Program-made: the position numbers and the translations under genes | The notes under the pieces: model-generated | Databases searched by the model: none | Told to the model about the DNA's origin: nothing | What the model saw: only the letters and a program-made list of their open reading frames with translations | In this document: positions 1 through 10,841 of the stretch, one piece after another | Layout: every line of letters begins with the position of its first letter | Position numbering within the stretch: position 1 is the stretch's first letter | NCBI RefSeq assembly: GCF_009730915.1 | Contig: NC_052489.1 | Location: forward strand, 27,149,916 to 27,213,915 | Source of the DNA: Dioscorea cayenensis subsp. rotundata | Taxonomy: Eukaryota; Streptophyta; Magnoliopsida; Dioscoreales; Dioscoreaceae | DNA length: 64,000 nt | Reading direction: 5' to 3'

Positions 1-2191
1 ACTGGACAGAGAACAGGAAACTGAAATTATTTTTTCTAATCCTGAAGGAGCAGATTCTGGTGTTTTCCCGTCACCAGGATCTTTAACCTGTATAAGTTAC
101 GTTGTGGCTTTAGTTAAAAACAATGGACATTTAGAAGAAATTTTAGAAAGCAATGATGAATTTGAGTTTGAAATAGGGACTGGCTCTGTGATTAGCCAAC
201 TTGAGGCATGCATAACTCAGCTATCTACCAATCAGTCTGCAAAGTTTATTACTGGACTACCTCCCAAGGACTTGATATTGGCTGCATCTACTAAATCCGA
301 TATTCTTCTTTCCCAGCTGTCACTTGGTACATGTTTGATTTCTTCCTTTTGTTATTTTTATTTAAATTTTCAAATTTTCACTATCTTTTTAGAAAATTTC
401 ACACTTATCTGACAATTATCTTTCTCTTGCAGACAAATGCTTTCTAGAGTACACCGTTAAAATATTGCGAGTAACAGAACCATTGGAGGACAGACTGGAG
501 CAAGCACTGTTCAGCCCTCCTTTGTCAAAACAGCGTGTTGATTTTGCAGTGCAACAGATTAATGAAAATCACGCTGCTTCCTTGGTATATACTGTACTTA
601 TTTCTATTCTTATTTTTTGCACTCTTTTCTTCCTCAATCCTTTCATTTCATATGAGCACTCACATTTCCAATTGGTTTGGTATGCAAAGGTTGATTTTGG
701 ATGTGGATCTGGTAGCTTGCTTGATTCTCTATTGGAGCATTCAACTTCGTTAGAAAAGATTGTTGGTGTGGATATTTCAGTTAAGGGTCTTACACGTGCT
801 GCGAAGGTAAGCCATCTGAGCATTCACTTCCTTTTTTGTTCATAGGTTTGCAATTCAAGTGTAATGCTCTTCATACTATTGTTTTATTATTGTGCTACTG
901 ATATTCTATCTATGTTCTTAGAATCCAGTTCATTTATCAACCATGTGGTCATATGTAGTTACAGTAGTTTGTCTATTTTATTAAACATTGCCTTTCTGAT
1001 CATCACACTTCTACCATTTGCTGCAGATTCTACATACAAAACTGAGTGTGAAATCTTCAAAGATCCAATCTGCAGTCCTTTATGATGGTTCTATCACTGA
1101 TTTCGACTCACGTCTGCATGGTTTTGACATTGGTTCTTGTTTAGAGGTATTCTTGTCTCTAAGCCTAAGAGAGTTTTTTTTTTAGCTTATTGCTTGATGC
1201 TATAATCGTAGATGTTGAATTGGCATGATCTATGGCTGTTTGCTTCACCTAATATCTGAATAACAAACTAAAAATATTCATTTAACCTTTACTCAAATGA
1301 AGTTTATGAAGATTAAAATTGTTATTCACAACCGTTAAATTTCTTTAGACCTGTGGTAGATATTAGTCAAGACTTAAAGTAATCATTTATCTGCAGAGTA
1401 AGTTTTGGAGGGTTTATGAATTATTTCTGATGGCTTCCATTATATCAAACACAACAATTTTTGTTTATCTAGTGCACTTATAGCCCACACCTCTTTGTCA
1501 TGTTATCACATTCTTTCTGAGGATGGATTACTACTGATAATTTTCTTGTACACCATACCTGTTGACTTTGCCATGAAATGATCACTTTGCTGTGGGTACT
1601 TGTGGGGGCAATCATAGAATATTTTATATATTCCTAGGCACATTATTATGTGGATAAACAATATGTAAGAAACATTTATTATGCACAAGGTATTTCATCC
1701 CTAGCTGCGGTTGTGCTGCATCTATCTATGACTAAGTGTGGTATGATATGCAGGTCATTGAGCATATGGAAGAGCATCAGGCTCATTTGTTTGGTGATGC
1801 TGTTCTGAGTTTGTTCTGCCCTCAGGTACTCATTGTCTCGACTCCGAACTATGAATACAACACCATACTTCAGAGAAGTTCATTACCCAGCAGAGAAGAA
1901 GATCCTGAAGACAAATCAGTGCCGTGTAAATTCCGAAATTTTGATCACAAATTCGAATGGACAAGGGGGCAATTTGAGCACTGGGCCAGGAACCTTGCTT
2001 CTAGGCACAATTATAGCGTCATGTTTAGTGGAGTTGGTGGATCAGGTGATGTAGAACCAGGTTTTGCTTCTCAGATTGCAGTTTTCAGAAAACAGGTTCA
2101 TCGAGATGAGAAATGTATAAAGATGGAATCATGTCATCCGTACAACATTGTATGGGAATGGTCTAACAAGAACAGCTCTGTGGCAACCTAA
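1..2191 (+). CDS. HEN1: HEN1 small RNA 2'-O-methyltransferase, C-terminal part
   Basis: Last five exons of HEN1, the nuclear enzyme that 2'-O-methylates the 3' ends of plant miRNA and siRNA duplexes using SAM. The reading frame joins exactly across exons <2-326, 433-584, 690-806, 1027-1146 and 1754-2191, giving 383 codons to a TAA stop. The first visible residues belong to the domain before the methyltransferase (SLTCISYVVALVKNNGHLEE). The methyltransferase follows: SAM-binding motif DFGCGSGSLL in exon 3, then VGVDIS. The metal-binding segment EVIEHMEEHQ spans the exon 4/5 junction, and a later FDHKFEWTRGQFEHW segment supplies a further histidine of the metal site known for the family. The frame and all visible key residues are intact. 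Plant HEN1 is about 900-950 residues, so roughly the first 60% and the promoter lie outside the window. It is convergent with the RING-CH gene. Confidence 0.95.
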
Positions 2192-3444
2192 CAAATTTTT
2201 TGGTCATTTACATGAAATGGAAATTCTAAAGAAAGGTGAAAAGAACATTGATGACAACATAGTTTCAGTATTCGTCATTATTCATTATATAGCGTCAATG
2301 TGCAGATGATTTTGGCATGGAAAAGTGATGGTTATGGGGTTGAAGGCAGGGAATTACAGCAGTGATTCAACTTAAAAAGGGTAATGAAATATATGTATGT
2401 TTTTGATCTTGATTGAGTTGGGTAATGACCATGTATGATGATGAGAATGAAACGTGTCAATCATACTCAACATGGCCTGCAAGTGTTTTGACTTTCAAGG
2501 GCAGGACAAAGTCAACGTACAGGAAACAAGAACCAGGTAAAATGGTCATGAGGAGATTTCTAATAGAACCAACAATCACCATGGTCTTCCTGCTGAGTGA
2601 GATCTTCACCCTACGTAACATATCTGAAACATTGTTCTAAGAGCCTGGAAATAAAAGTAATTGTTCGCATGGATAATTATCACTATCATGAAAAGCATTA
2701 CATAAAACGAAAGTTTAACGTTATTATGAAAAAAACAAGCACCAAACTCTAGTCAAATTTAGTTATCAATGTACTCAAATGTTTATCACTAATGGAACAA
2801 ATTTTACTTCCCATTTTTGAAATATTTTACTCAGGGCTGCCGAGCTTGAGGCAATAATTTTGTTATCTTGTCCTGGATGTGGTTCCTTCAGACAGCGCAA
2901 CAATACAACACGCAGCTCGCGGAGCCGTCCACCTTTTTGTACACATTATCCAAAAGATTGTGGTGGTGGGCTATACTTCACCATTTCCTTCAATATATAT
3001 ATATGTACATACAACCATAGTCTTGGCTTTTCTCACAAACTAAATAGAATAAAATAAAAAGATCTCCATCGAGAGAGAGCGAGAGAGAGAGGGCGACCAG
3101 AAAACTCACACTACAAATATTTTACATATCTGCAAAGGACACAAAAAACCAAAATTAACTTACCAGAAGAAATTGTAGCAAATAGCAAGAACTTAATAAA
3201 GTTTGTTGAAGCTGAATTTGAGCTTGATAATTGGTTAGAATTCAAATTTGATCAAAAAAATTAATTTGCCATGAATGAATTCTTAAATCAAAAGGTGATG
3301 CATGGTAATTAAAGACACAGGAAATGGAGAGAGAACAAGCACGCACCTGCGTATTGGGTTTAGGAACAATTTTAAGGAACAGCAGTGCTGTTCAGCGTTT
3401 GGCTTCCTGTTTCTCGTTGCTGAGCAGTGTCTGCATTTCCAACT
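2192..3444. other. Convergent intergenic spacer between HEN1 and the RING-CH gene
   Basis: Holds the 3' UTRs of two convergent genes. I see no convincing coding frame. A (GA)n-type purine tract lies near 3066-3093 and AATAAA-like motifs occur on both strands (for example AATAAAA at about 3048). Confidence 0.6.
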
Positions 3445-6400
3445 TCAGGGATCATCTCCTCCTCTAGATTCCTGTTGCTGCGCAGGCGCATTTCGCGGTG
3501 CCGGAGTGTTTTGCTGTGCTGATTGAACATTTTGTCTAACTCTCCATCTCAGATACTCCACTAGCAAAGAATTTGTACTAATTGCTATACCAAATCCAGT
3601 GAATGAGGAAAGGAGGACCGACAGTACAGCGGCCACTCTGAGCTGTTATAGTTTGAGTTTATAAGAATTAGTTCACTATTAAGAAAATTAACAACCTTAC
3701 CAAAAAGGATTTACAAAATAAATAAACAAATAAAGATCAACCTACATACCACATTGTAGAAGATATGAGCAAATAGGATTACAATGGCAAACTGGAAGGA
3801 AGCATAAGCCCAAATGTAACTCCTGCTCACTGGTAATGGAATCATTAAATGTAGAATATTAAGATGCATATAAAGAGAGAGAGAGATGACAGATTTGCAA
3901 AAACAGGCACTTTATACAGATTTTATAACCACAGAAATTGCAGTGTTCATCTGAAATTTTGCTCTGTTCATTAAAATTTTGAATTACCAAAGTTTTCTCC
4001 AGGGTTGATTCATTATCCATCAACACCTGCACATAGAACCTAGTTTCTTTGAACTGAAAAACCTAAATATAACTGCAACTTGTTTTAAGGACACATTCAA
4101 ATGGGAAGTCATAATGTCTTCAAGGATTCCTACCCCCAAACAACATCTTACTGTGATATCCAACATCCCATCTAGGCATCAATGTTGAATAAAGCCTCTG
4201 CAAATCAAAGAAACTGCCTGAAGACATCCAACAAAAGGAACATGAAGAAGCAAAAGGCAGAACTTATGGCTTAGCACACTCCCAGTTACATGACAGGGGA
4301 GTTCCGGAGATAATTCATGTCTGCCATACATTACCTGTGAACCCTTAATCTTTACTACAACTGTCTCAGGCCAAATTTAACATATGACACACTAACAAAG
4401 TGTCAAACCATGTCTATCCAGCTTATCAAATTAGAGAACCCATAGCTATTGAAAAGATGCACAAGAAAGATGAGCATTTTATGGAATGAGACTATAAAGT
4501 TATCCTGATGGCTGGTATGAAGGAATGTACAAAAATTACAACATTTTACTGTTGTCAAACACCAATTAGAGGCGCATTAAGGAAAATATGACAATATAGC
4601 AAAAAATTAATGTACAATAACTGACCCATTGTAGAAGCTATCATGGATGACAGAAGGCCCAAAACACAAGAGAAAGGTAAAGATATAGCAAGTGCACGAG
4701 AGCCCATATCAGTCACCTGCTCCAGTGGAATCATTATGTCAATGGGAGGTTTAGAACCCAAAAGAAAAGAAAGGAGACATGTGCAAAGACCACCAAGTGG
4801 CCTATACATCAGAGTTTTAGTTAGAGAAGTTGCATACCAAAAGTTGCTCCAGAAAGCAGAAATAGGCAAGCATGCTAACCATCACTAGAACTGGCACATC
4901 TTGCCAAACCCTGTCAGAATATAGGAACCATAGTTAAGAAAATTTCAAACAATGGGTTAAACAAATAACCTTTAGCTCTCACTGCATTGCTTGAAACAGT
5001 AGCTAGAATTTAATCATAAGTCTGACTCTGTTCCTTTAATAAGTCTCAATTCCAATAAAGCTGGATTTTCTAAAGATTCCTTCAAGCCCATGAATATTTC
5101 ATTCACAAGAAGTTCATAATAAGCTAGTTAGCACTAAAGTTCACGAGATAAATTTTTACTAACAAATCCTTATTGCAGTTTGAGACAAATTGTTGATTAT
5201 TTATATATTGCAAAATCTTTAAAAAAAAAAAAAATTAACATGCAGAATCTGGTTTAACACAACATAAAATGGCATAGGTACAAGGAGTCATGATTTCATG
5301 TTTTTCTAAAACTATGAAGGTAATTGTGAACATCATGTGACCTAGAACAGATCAAGTACGCTTTTCTCCACAAGAAGATACCAAAACACCAAACCATAGG
5401 TTTACTTCAAAGATGTAACTTGATTAAAAGGGAAGCATCGTGGAAAAGATTTGATAATTCCACAGTTCAATTTTACCTGTATCGAGCAGCATCCCTTTGT
5501 TGGAATGCATTTGATGCCCGTCTATTAGCAGCCTGAGAATTCTGTATTCTCAATAAGGTTACAGGTAAGTTTTGAACTTCTTGCTTGCAGACATCACATG
5601 TCTTGTTACCTTTAATGCTAAACCATTTTATTGCACACTCTTGGTGTGCTAGAGCAAGTTCTCCTTTGCAACTGCACTCCATCTTAAGGGTTTCGCCACC
5701 TTCAGCAAGCTCAATTAAACATATCCTACAAACAGCCTCGTCTTCAGGAATATCTTCTCCGTCATGTTCAGATGCTTCCACCAAAAAAGTAATACAAGAC
5801 ATCAGAATGTCTCCAAAAATCTAATGTCAAAAAGTGATGACATGGGTAATACATAATAAAATAGTGCAGTTATTGTATAACTTCTGCAAGGTATGCCAGT
5901 CAGCAGGAACCAAGAGAATGCACTAGGCTCTGAGCAAATAACTATTTTTTTTTCCCTTAAGGAAAAGCCATAAGAAATGCTCAAATAATAAGTTTGAGGA
6001 AAAGCATATAAATATGGAGAAATCAAGAAAATTAAATCAGGTAATATTTTCTTCTTAGAAACCTTTTTTTTTCCCTGAAGGAAAAGCCATAAGAAATGCT
6101 CAAATAATAAGTTTGAGGAAGAGCATATAAATATGGAGAAATCAAGAAAATTAAATCAGGTAATATTTTCTTCTTAGAAACCTACAAAATACCAAGAAGA
6201 GTATGTACCATCATCTATTTCTATGGCATCATTTTGATTGGTATTGTCAACAGCAGCTGGGCGGGGGGTGATAACACGAATCATACTTAGTGAATCCATG
6301 CGGCCTAAAGTTCGGGGTTTTGCATTTCCTGGTACCGAAAATGAACGTGTTATATGCGTCTTGACTTCTTGTTTCTGTTTGACAGGTAAAAATCAAGAAC

Positions 6401-8785
6401 AGGTTAGACACATTAACTACATGTTTTGAGTATGCATTTGTAAAACAAAACCGCATACGAAAGATAAATGGAAATCAAATGATAGTTCAGAAAAAAACTC
6501 AAAAAAGGAGTAACCAAACTGAGACTGGATCTGAGAACTGAGTTAACTCAATAAGAGTTTCATTAACTTCATAAAGCTAAAATTGTAGACCATATGTGTC
6601 TAAGTAGCTTACTAGGAACTTTGCTAGTTCAGGCATGTAAAATAAAAACCAATACATTTTAAAGTACTAGACTCCACATAATGCTTTAGCCATTTGATAT
6701 TAACTTCATATGATTCGCTGCGCCTAAAATGCTAGTTATAATCAATAAAACCCATCAGATAGAGTACAAAATCAGTAATAAGTTTCTTGTTACTATTGAA
6801 AGTCAACATCGATAGTTGCATAATAGGCAAGTAAAAAAAATTTCTTGTTTCACAGTAGCAGTAATTTGTTTGTGTTAGCATAGGACAACCCTCTTTGGGA
6901 AGGCACATATCTTTGAACTCATGCACCTATGTTATTGCTTATATTCAATTAAAAATCTAGGAGCGGGGGCTTAAAAGAGATGAAGCATAATTAGCTTTTC
7001 TTCAATTTTTGATTTATGTCTACACATACTTCTTAAAAGAAGTTACTATCATTTGAGCTGCCATTGCTCGTAGTTCATAAAAGAAGAGGTCCTAACATGA
7101 TAAATAATTCTTCTGATCTGCACCAGTAGGAAAATAAGTACAGAGAAAGGAAGATGTGTTAACTCATTCATAAAATTACACGAAACCGCAGCAATAGATT
7201 TTCAAAATTAACTAAAAATTGAAGGACTGTCCTAACACTGGTTATCAGACCTATCTGGCGAAACCACAAATGCTAGCTCTGGATTCTTATGAAAAAATAT
7301 GCCTAACGACCGGATACCGGAAAATAATAAATATAGTGACTTTAAGAACTTACATCTGAATCAGGCAAATCAGCCACCTGCCCATCAGGTGTGGTTGTCA
7401 AACCTGGGTTCCCAATTGGAGTCGAAGGTAAAGAGTGGGTAAATTTCCCTGATACTGCAGAGAAAACCTTGGGAAGAGAGAATGTCCTTGATGTAGAAGG
7501 TTTGTCCTGCTGTCCTGATGATGTTGGTGCACCTGGAATCAGAAGAATGGCCCTATCACCCTCTGGGGTTGTGTTTTTTGCCTTGAAGCTCCATTGTGGA
7601 AGCAATTTTTTTGTAGATGATTTTGTCCTTGCAGAAGCAGGTCTAGGGGGCAACCCAGCCCTTGTTGAAGAAGGGGTTGGTACAGGAGGAACATTAATTC
7701 TAACTGAAGCAGGCAACGTATTTTCTAATTTTCTTTCAGGAATTTGTAAGGACGAAAGGTTGGGTCGTCTGGAATGATGAGTTGGCGTAGGGGTGATCTC
7801 CCCTTCATTATTTTCACCTTGATCAGCATCCTGCAGTACCAAGAGTACAAGAAATCACCTTCAAGTGTTATTAACTGAGAAATGGATGCCCAATAACAAA
7901 ATATACATTTTGAAAAAGAAGCACGAAATGCACCAGTAAAATTCAATTCAAGTTGACAAAAAGAAAACAAGAAAGATCACAACATGATAGATTTAATCAA
8001 AGAAATAATGAGCTTATTTCGAAAAAGAAATCATAACGTTGCAAACACCATCATGGTTTGTCAATAAGGCTAAAAGCAAAAATATTTTCCATTCACAGAA
8101 GAATGTTATTGCAGGCCATTATATAGAAACTAGATTTACAGAAACTCTACAGCGAACCAGAAGAATTAATTGGAGGTTGAAATTCAGTTCTTGAGATCCA
8201 GTTTGTAAGTTATATCAAACAGCAAGAAACAAAGTATCACCTAAGCCAAAACAAAGTATCTAACATTGGCTCCCATATGTTGTAAAAAAATCATATCAAT
8301 CAGCAAGAAACTCGCCATATTTGCAAATTTGAACATCTACAAGTATCTGCACCAAAGAAATAAAATCTCAAACAAGTTTACAGGACAAACCAAGTATCAG
8401 TCCAAATTTCTACGACTAAACAAAAATTTCCTATCTTTCTATCTTTTTCAAAGCACAAGAAAACCCTAATAAGTCAGATCGAATGACAAAAGCCAAAACT
8501 CAAAAGAAGAAAGGAAACAAAGAACAACAATAAACATCAGGACAACCAGTCCCACACTATTGCTTTCAAATTCAAAGCAAACACCAGTAGCATTCCTCAA
8601 AACCTAAACCAAGAAATCAAACGGAAACAAAGAATCATCTACTAAAGGAAAACACAAAAACAAAAACAAAAACAAAAACAAAAACAGAATCAAAATCGAT
8701 CATTCAATCATAAGACAACCTGCCGGCCGGCGGAATCCAGCTTAACGCCTTCGTTTCCTCGAGAGCGGCCCTCAGAATTCTCCAT
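3445..8785 (-). CDS. RING-CH (MARCH-type) membrane E3 ubiquitin ligase
   Basis: Eight-exon gene on the minus strand: 8785-8720, 7830-7354, 6374-6209, 5774-5477, 4910-4838, 4716-4626, 3829-3750 and 3642-3445. The exons total 1449 nt with matching phases and encode 482 residues. Residues 1-236 are a low-complexity Ser/Pro/Thr-rich N-terminus. A C4HC3 RING-CH finger lies at about 252-299 (CRIC, CSC, H, C, CDVC); it binds E2 enzymes in this family. Four hydrophobic segments follow: [52 protein letters not shown] and [17 protein letters not shown]. This predicts a membrane-anchored ligase; substrate unknown. The tail is Gln/Pro-rich and ends GGDDP. The start is [10 protein letters not shown] in a small GC-rich first exon. 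Intron 3 (6208-5775) carries a tandem duplication and intron 1 a CAAAAA repeat. All splice sites are GT-AG. Confidence 0.92.
5950..6183. repeat. Tandem duplication, period 119 bp, in a RING-CH intron
   Basis: Two nearly identical copies of about 119 bp lie head to tail: GGAAAAGCCATAAGAAATGC recurs at 5961 and 6080. The copies differ at only a few positions, so the duplication looks recent. It lies within intron 3 of the minus-strand RING-CH gene, next to exon 3. Confidence 0.9.
8653..8686. repeat. (CAAAAA)n microsatellite
   Basis: About five CAAAAA units in intron 1 of the RING-CH gene. Confidence 0.9.
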
Positions 8786-10841
8786 AAAACCAAGACGGCA
8801 AACAAAACCAAAGATTCAAGAAACCACCACCTCAAGCCAAGATCCAAGACAGCTGGAAAGAACACGAGGCCTTAATCAATCGATCGATCTCTTCACCATG
8901 GATACCACCGCCGTGGAGCTTCGCTGAAGGGCGTGGAGGAGGAGGTCGGGGGGAATGGCGCCGAGAGCGCGAGGAGTTTGTCTCGCTGGGAATGGAGTGG
9001 GATGTAGCTTCTCATGGTGGGCCCCTTCTTCGATGCGCTGACATTACTGACCCTCCTTAAGCTGCAAATTGGGTCAACTTAAATTACCTTAATGCCCTTG
9101 GGTTTCGTAGCTTTTCAGGCTTCTTCCTTCTTGTTGGTACTTGGTAGGGTAGGGTCCCACCTTAAGTGCTTGGTTGTTAAGCACTAATGTTTAAATTGTA
9201 TCTTACATTGTATGTGCCACAAATAATTCTATCTTTAATATAAATATACATATACGTCAAAAAATTTATGAATATATAATAAAATATATATATAATAAAT
9301 AGGAAGAAAATATGTATCGAATGCCCTGATTCACCTTTTCTTATTCTTTATTTCTTCAATGTATCATTTATAACAAATAAAAAGAGTATTTATAAATATT
9401 TAAGAGAAAAAAACGGTTAAAATTAATTCCATCTAATAATCTAAAATATATTGATAAATTAAATAGTAATAATGCTGGTGTCTACTACAGTAAAATATAA
9501 GTGATACTGCAGTATGTTGGTTGCTATAGTGGAATGTGAACGACTGTTATAGTACTATCACCTGCTACAATACTATTGTTTGGTGTAGTATAAATCCACT
9601 GTTTCCATAGTATTCATATCATCTCATGATTTTGATAATTTTTTATGTTTTTATGTGAGTGTATATATACATATACGTAACATATATACACTAGTAATAC
9701 TAGCAAATTCATGATTTTTAAAATGAAATTTTTAATTGTAACTTTAGTAGAAAATATGATTGCATGAAATTATAATTAATGTAGAAATTTAATATGAACC
9801 CCAGATTTTTTTAAAAAAAAAATTATGACTTAATTTCACAACTTACTTAATTGCATTATTAGTGAAACATTCAGAAGATAATTTTTTTTTTCAATAAAAA
9901 ACACAGAAGGAGAACATAGCTTTCAAACCACTAAGAGAGGCTTTGAAATTTTTAATATCATTTTATTCAAGTCCTTTGGCACAAAAGCGAATCCACTGTG
10001 ATCCACCAAAGTGAAACCAAGAGTTAATAATCATTTATTTTATTTAATAATGACAGACATGGAGAGAAGGGTAAATATGTCAATTCAGTAGATAAATGGA
10101 GATAGAAAGTAAGGGTAGACTAGTAATTTCCTTGCTAAGAGCTTCTTGCTTACTCAGCTCACTAAACCATCAGAAATATATGCGTGATGGAAACGGAAAA
10201 CAGGCATATGGAACATTCAGATTTAAATTACTAAATAACCCTTCTTCTTACATATTCACGAGAACCCACATTTTGCCAGGATAGGGGTGTTTTTGTCTTT
10301 TAATATTTTTATAATTCAACACGTGTAAGCCAATATTTGTGGTAATTTCTAAATTAAATAAAACTTACAAAGAGTCACCGTCTGAGTCGGATTGATTTCT
10401 TTACAATTTTTTAACATAATTAAAATATAGTGATCAAATTAATTGGACCTGTTTCAAACTCAGCTTTACTTACTTGTCGTCTCCCAATTATTTGGTTTCC
10501 AACTTTAGTTTGCTTTCCTCGGCAACTTTGATCTTTATTAATCACTTTTTTGTTTGATTTCAGATTGCTGATTTAAGAGAATTATTATTTTAAAATAAAC
10601 AGGAAATTTCCCTCTATGTTTCTCATAAGAACACATGACATCTAGCTTGGTCACGTGCAAGTCACGAGATGAGACCAGTTATAACGTCTCAAGTTCCCGC
10701 CACGCTACCGTTTAAAAAGCCTTTTTCTTGTTTTTTTTTCCCCTCGTTTTGGAAACGCAGGGTTCTAAACGGGAAGTCAAGCAAGTTCCCATTGAAACTC
10801 GTTTTCAAGAATTCGGAAAGGAAGTGGTTTTACATTTGGAA
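8786..10841. other. Divergent intergenic region between RING-CH and MS5-like genes
   Basis: The first 200 bp or so (8786-9000) are GC-rich and probably contain the 5' UTR and core promoter of the minus-strand RING-CH gene. From 9150 the DNA becomes AT-rich. A stretch at 9475-9600 contains several related short CTACAGT/CTATAGT-like motifs. The last few hundred bases should hold the promoter and 5' UTR of the plus-strand MS5-like gene. No coding sequence recognised. Confidence 0.5.

Noticed and set aside
5950..6183. Short direct repeats considered as a CRISPR-like array
   Set aside because: Only two copies of 119 bp without spacers in a plant intron; a simple tandem duplication.
7391..7777. 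128-residue plus-strand ORF
   Set aside because: Mirror frame of exon 2 of the minus-strand RING-CH gene.
9470..9610. CTACAGTA-like motifs suspected of being a MITE
   Set aside because: The motifs recur loosely but I found no terminal inverted repeats or target duplication.
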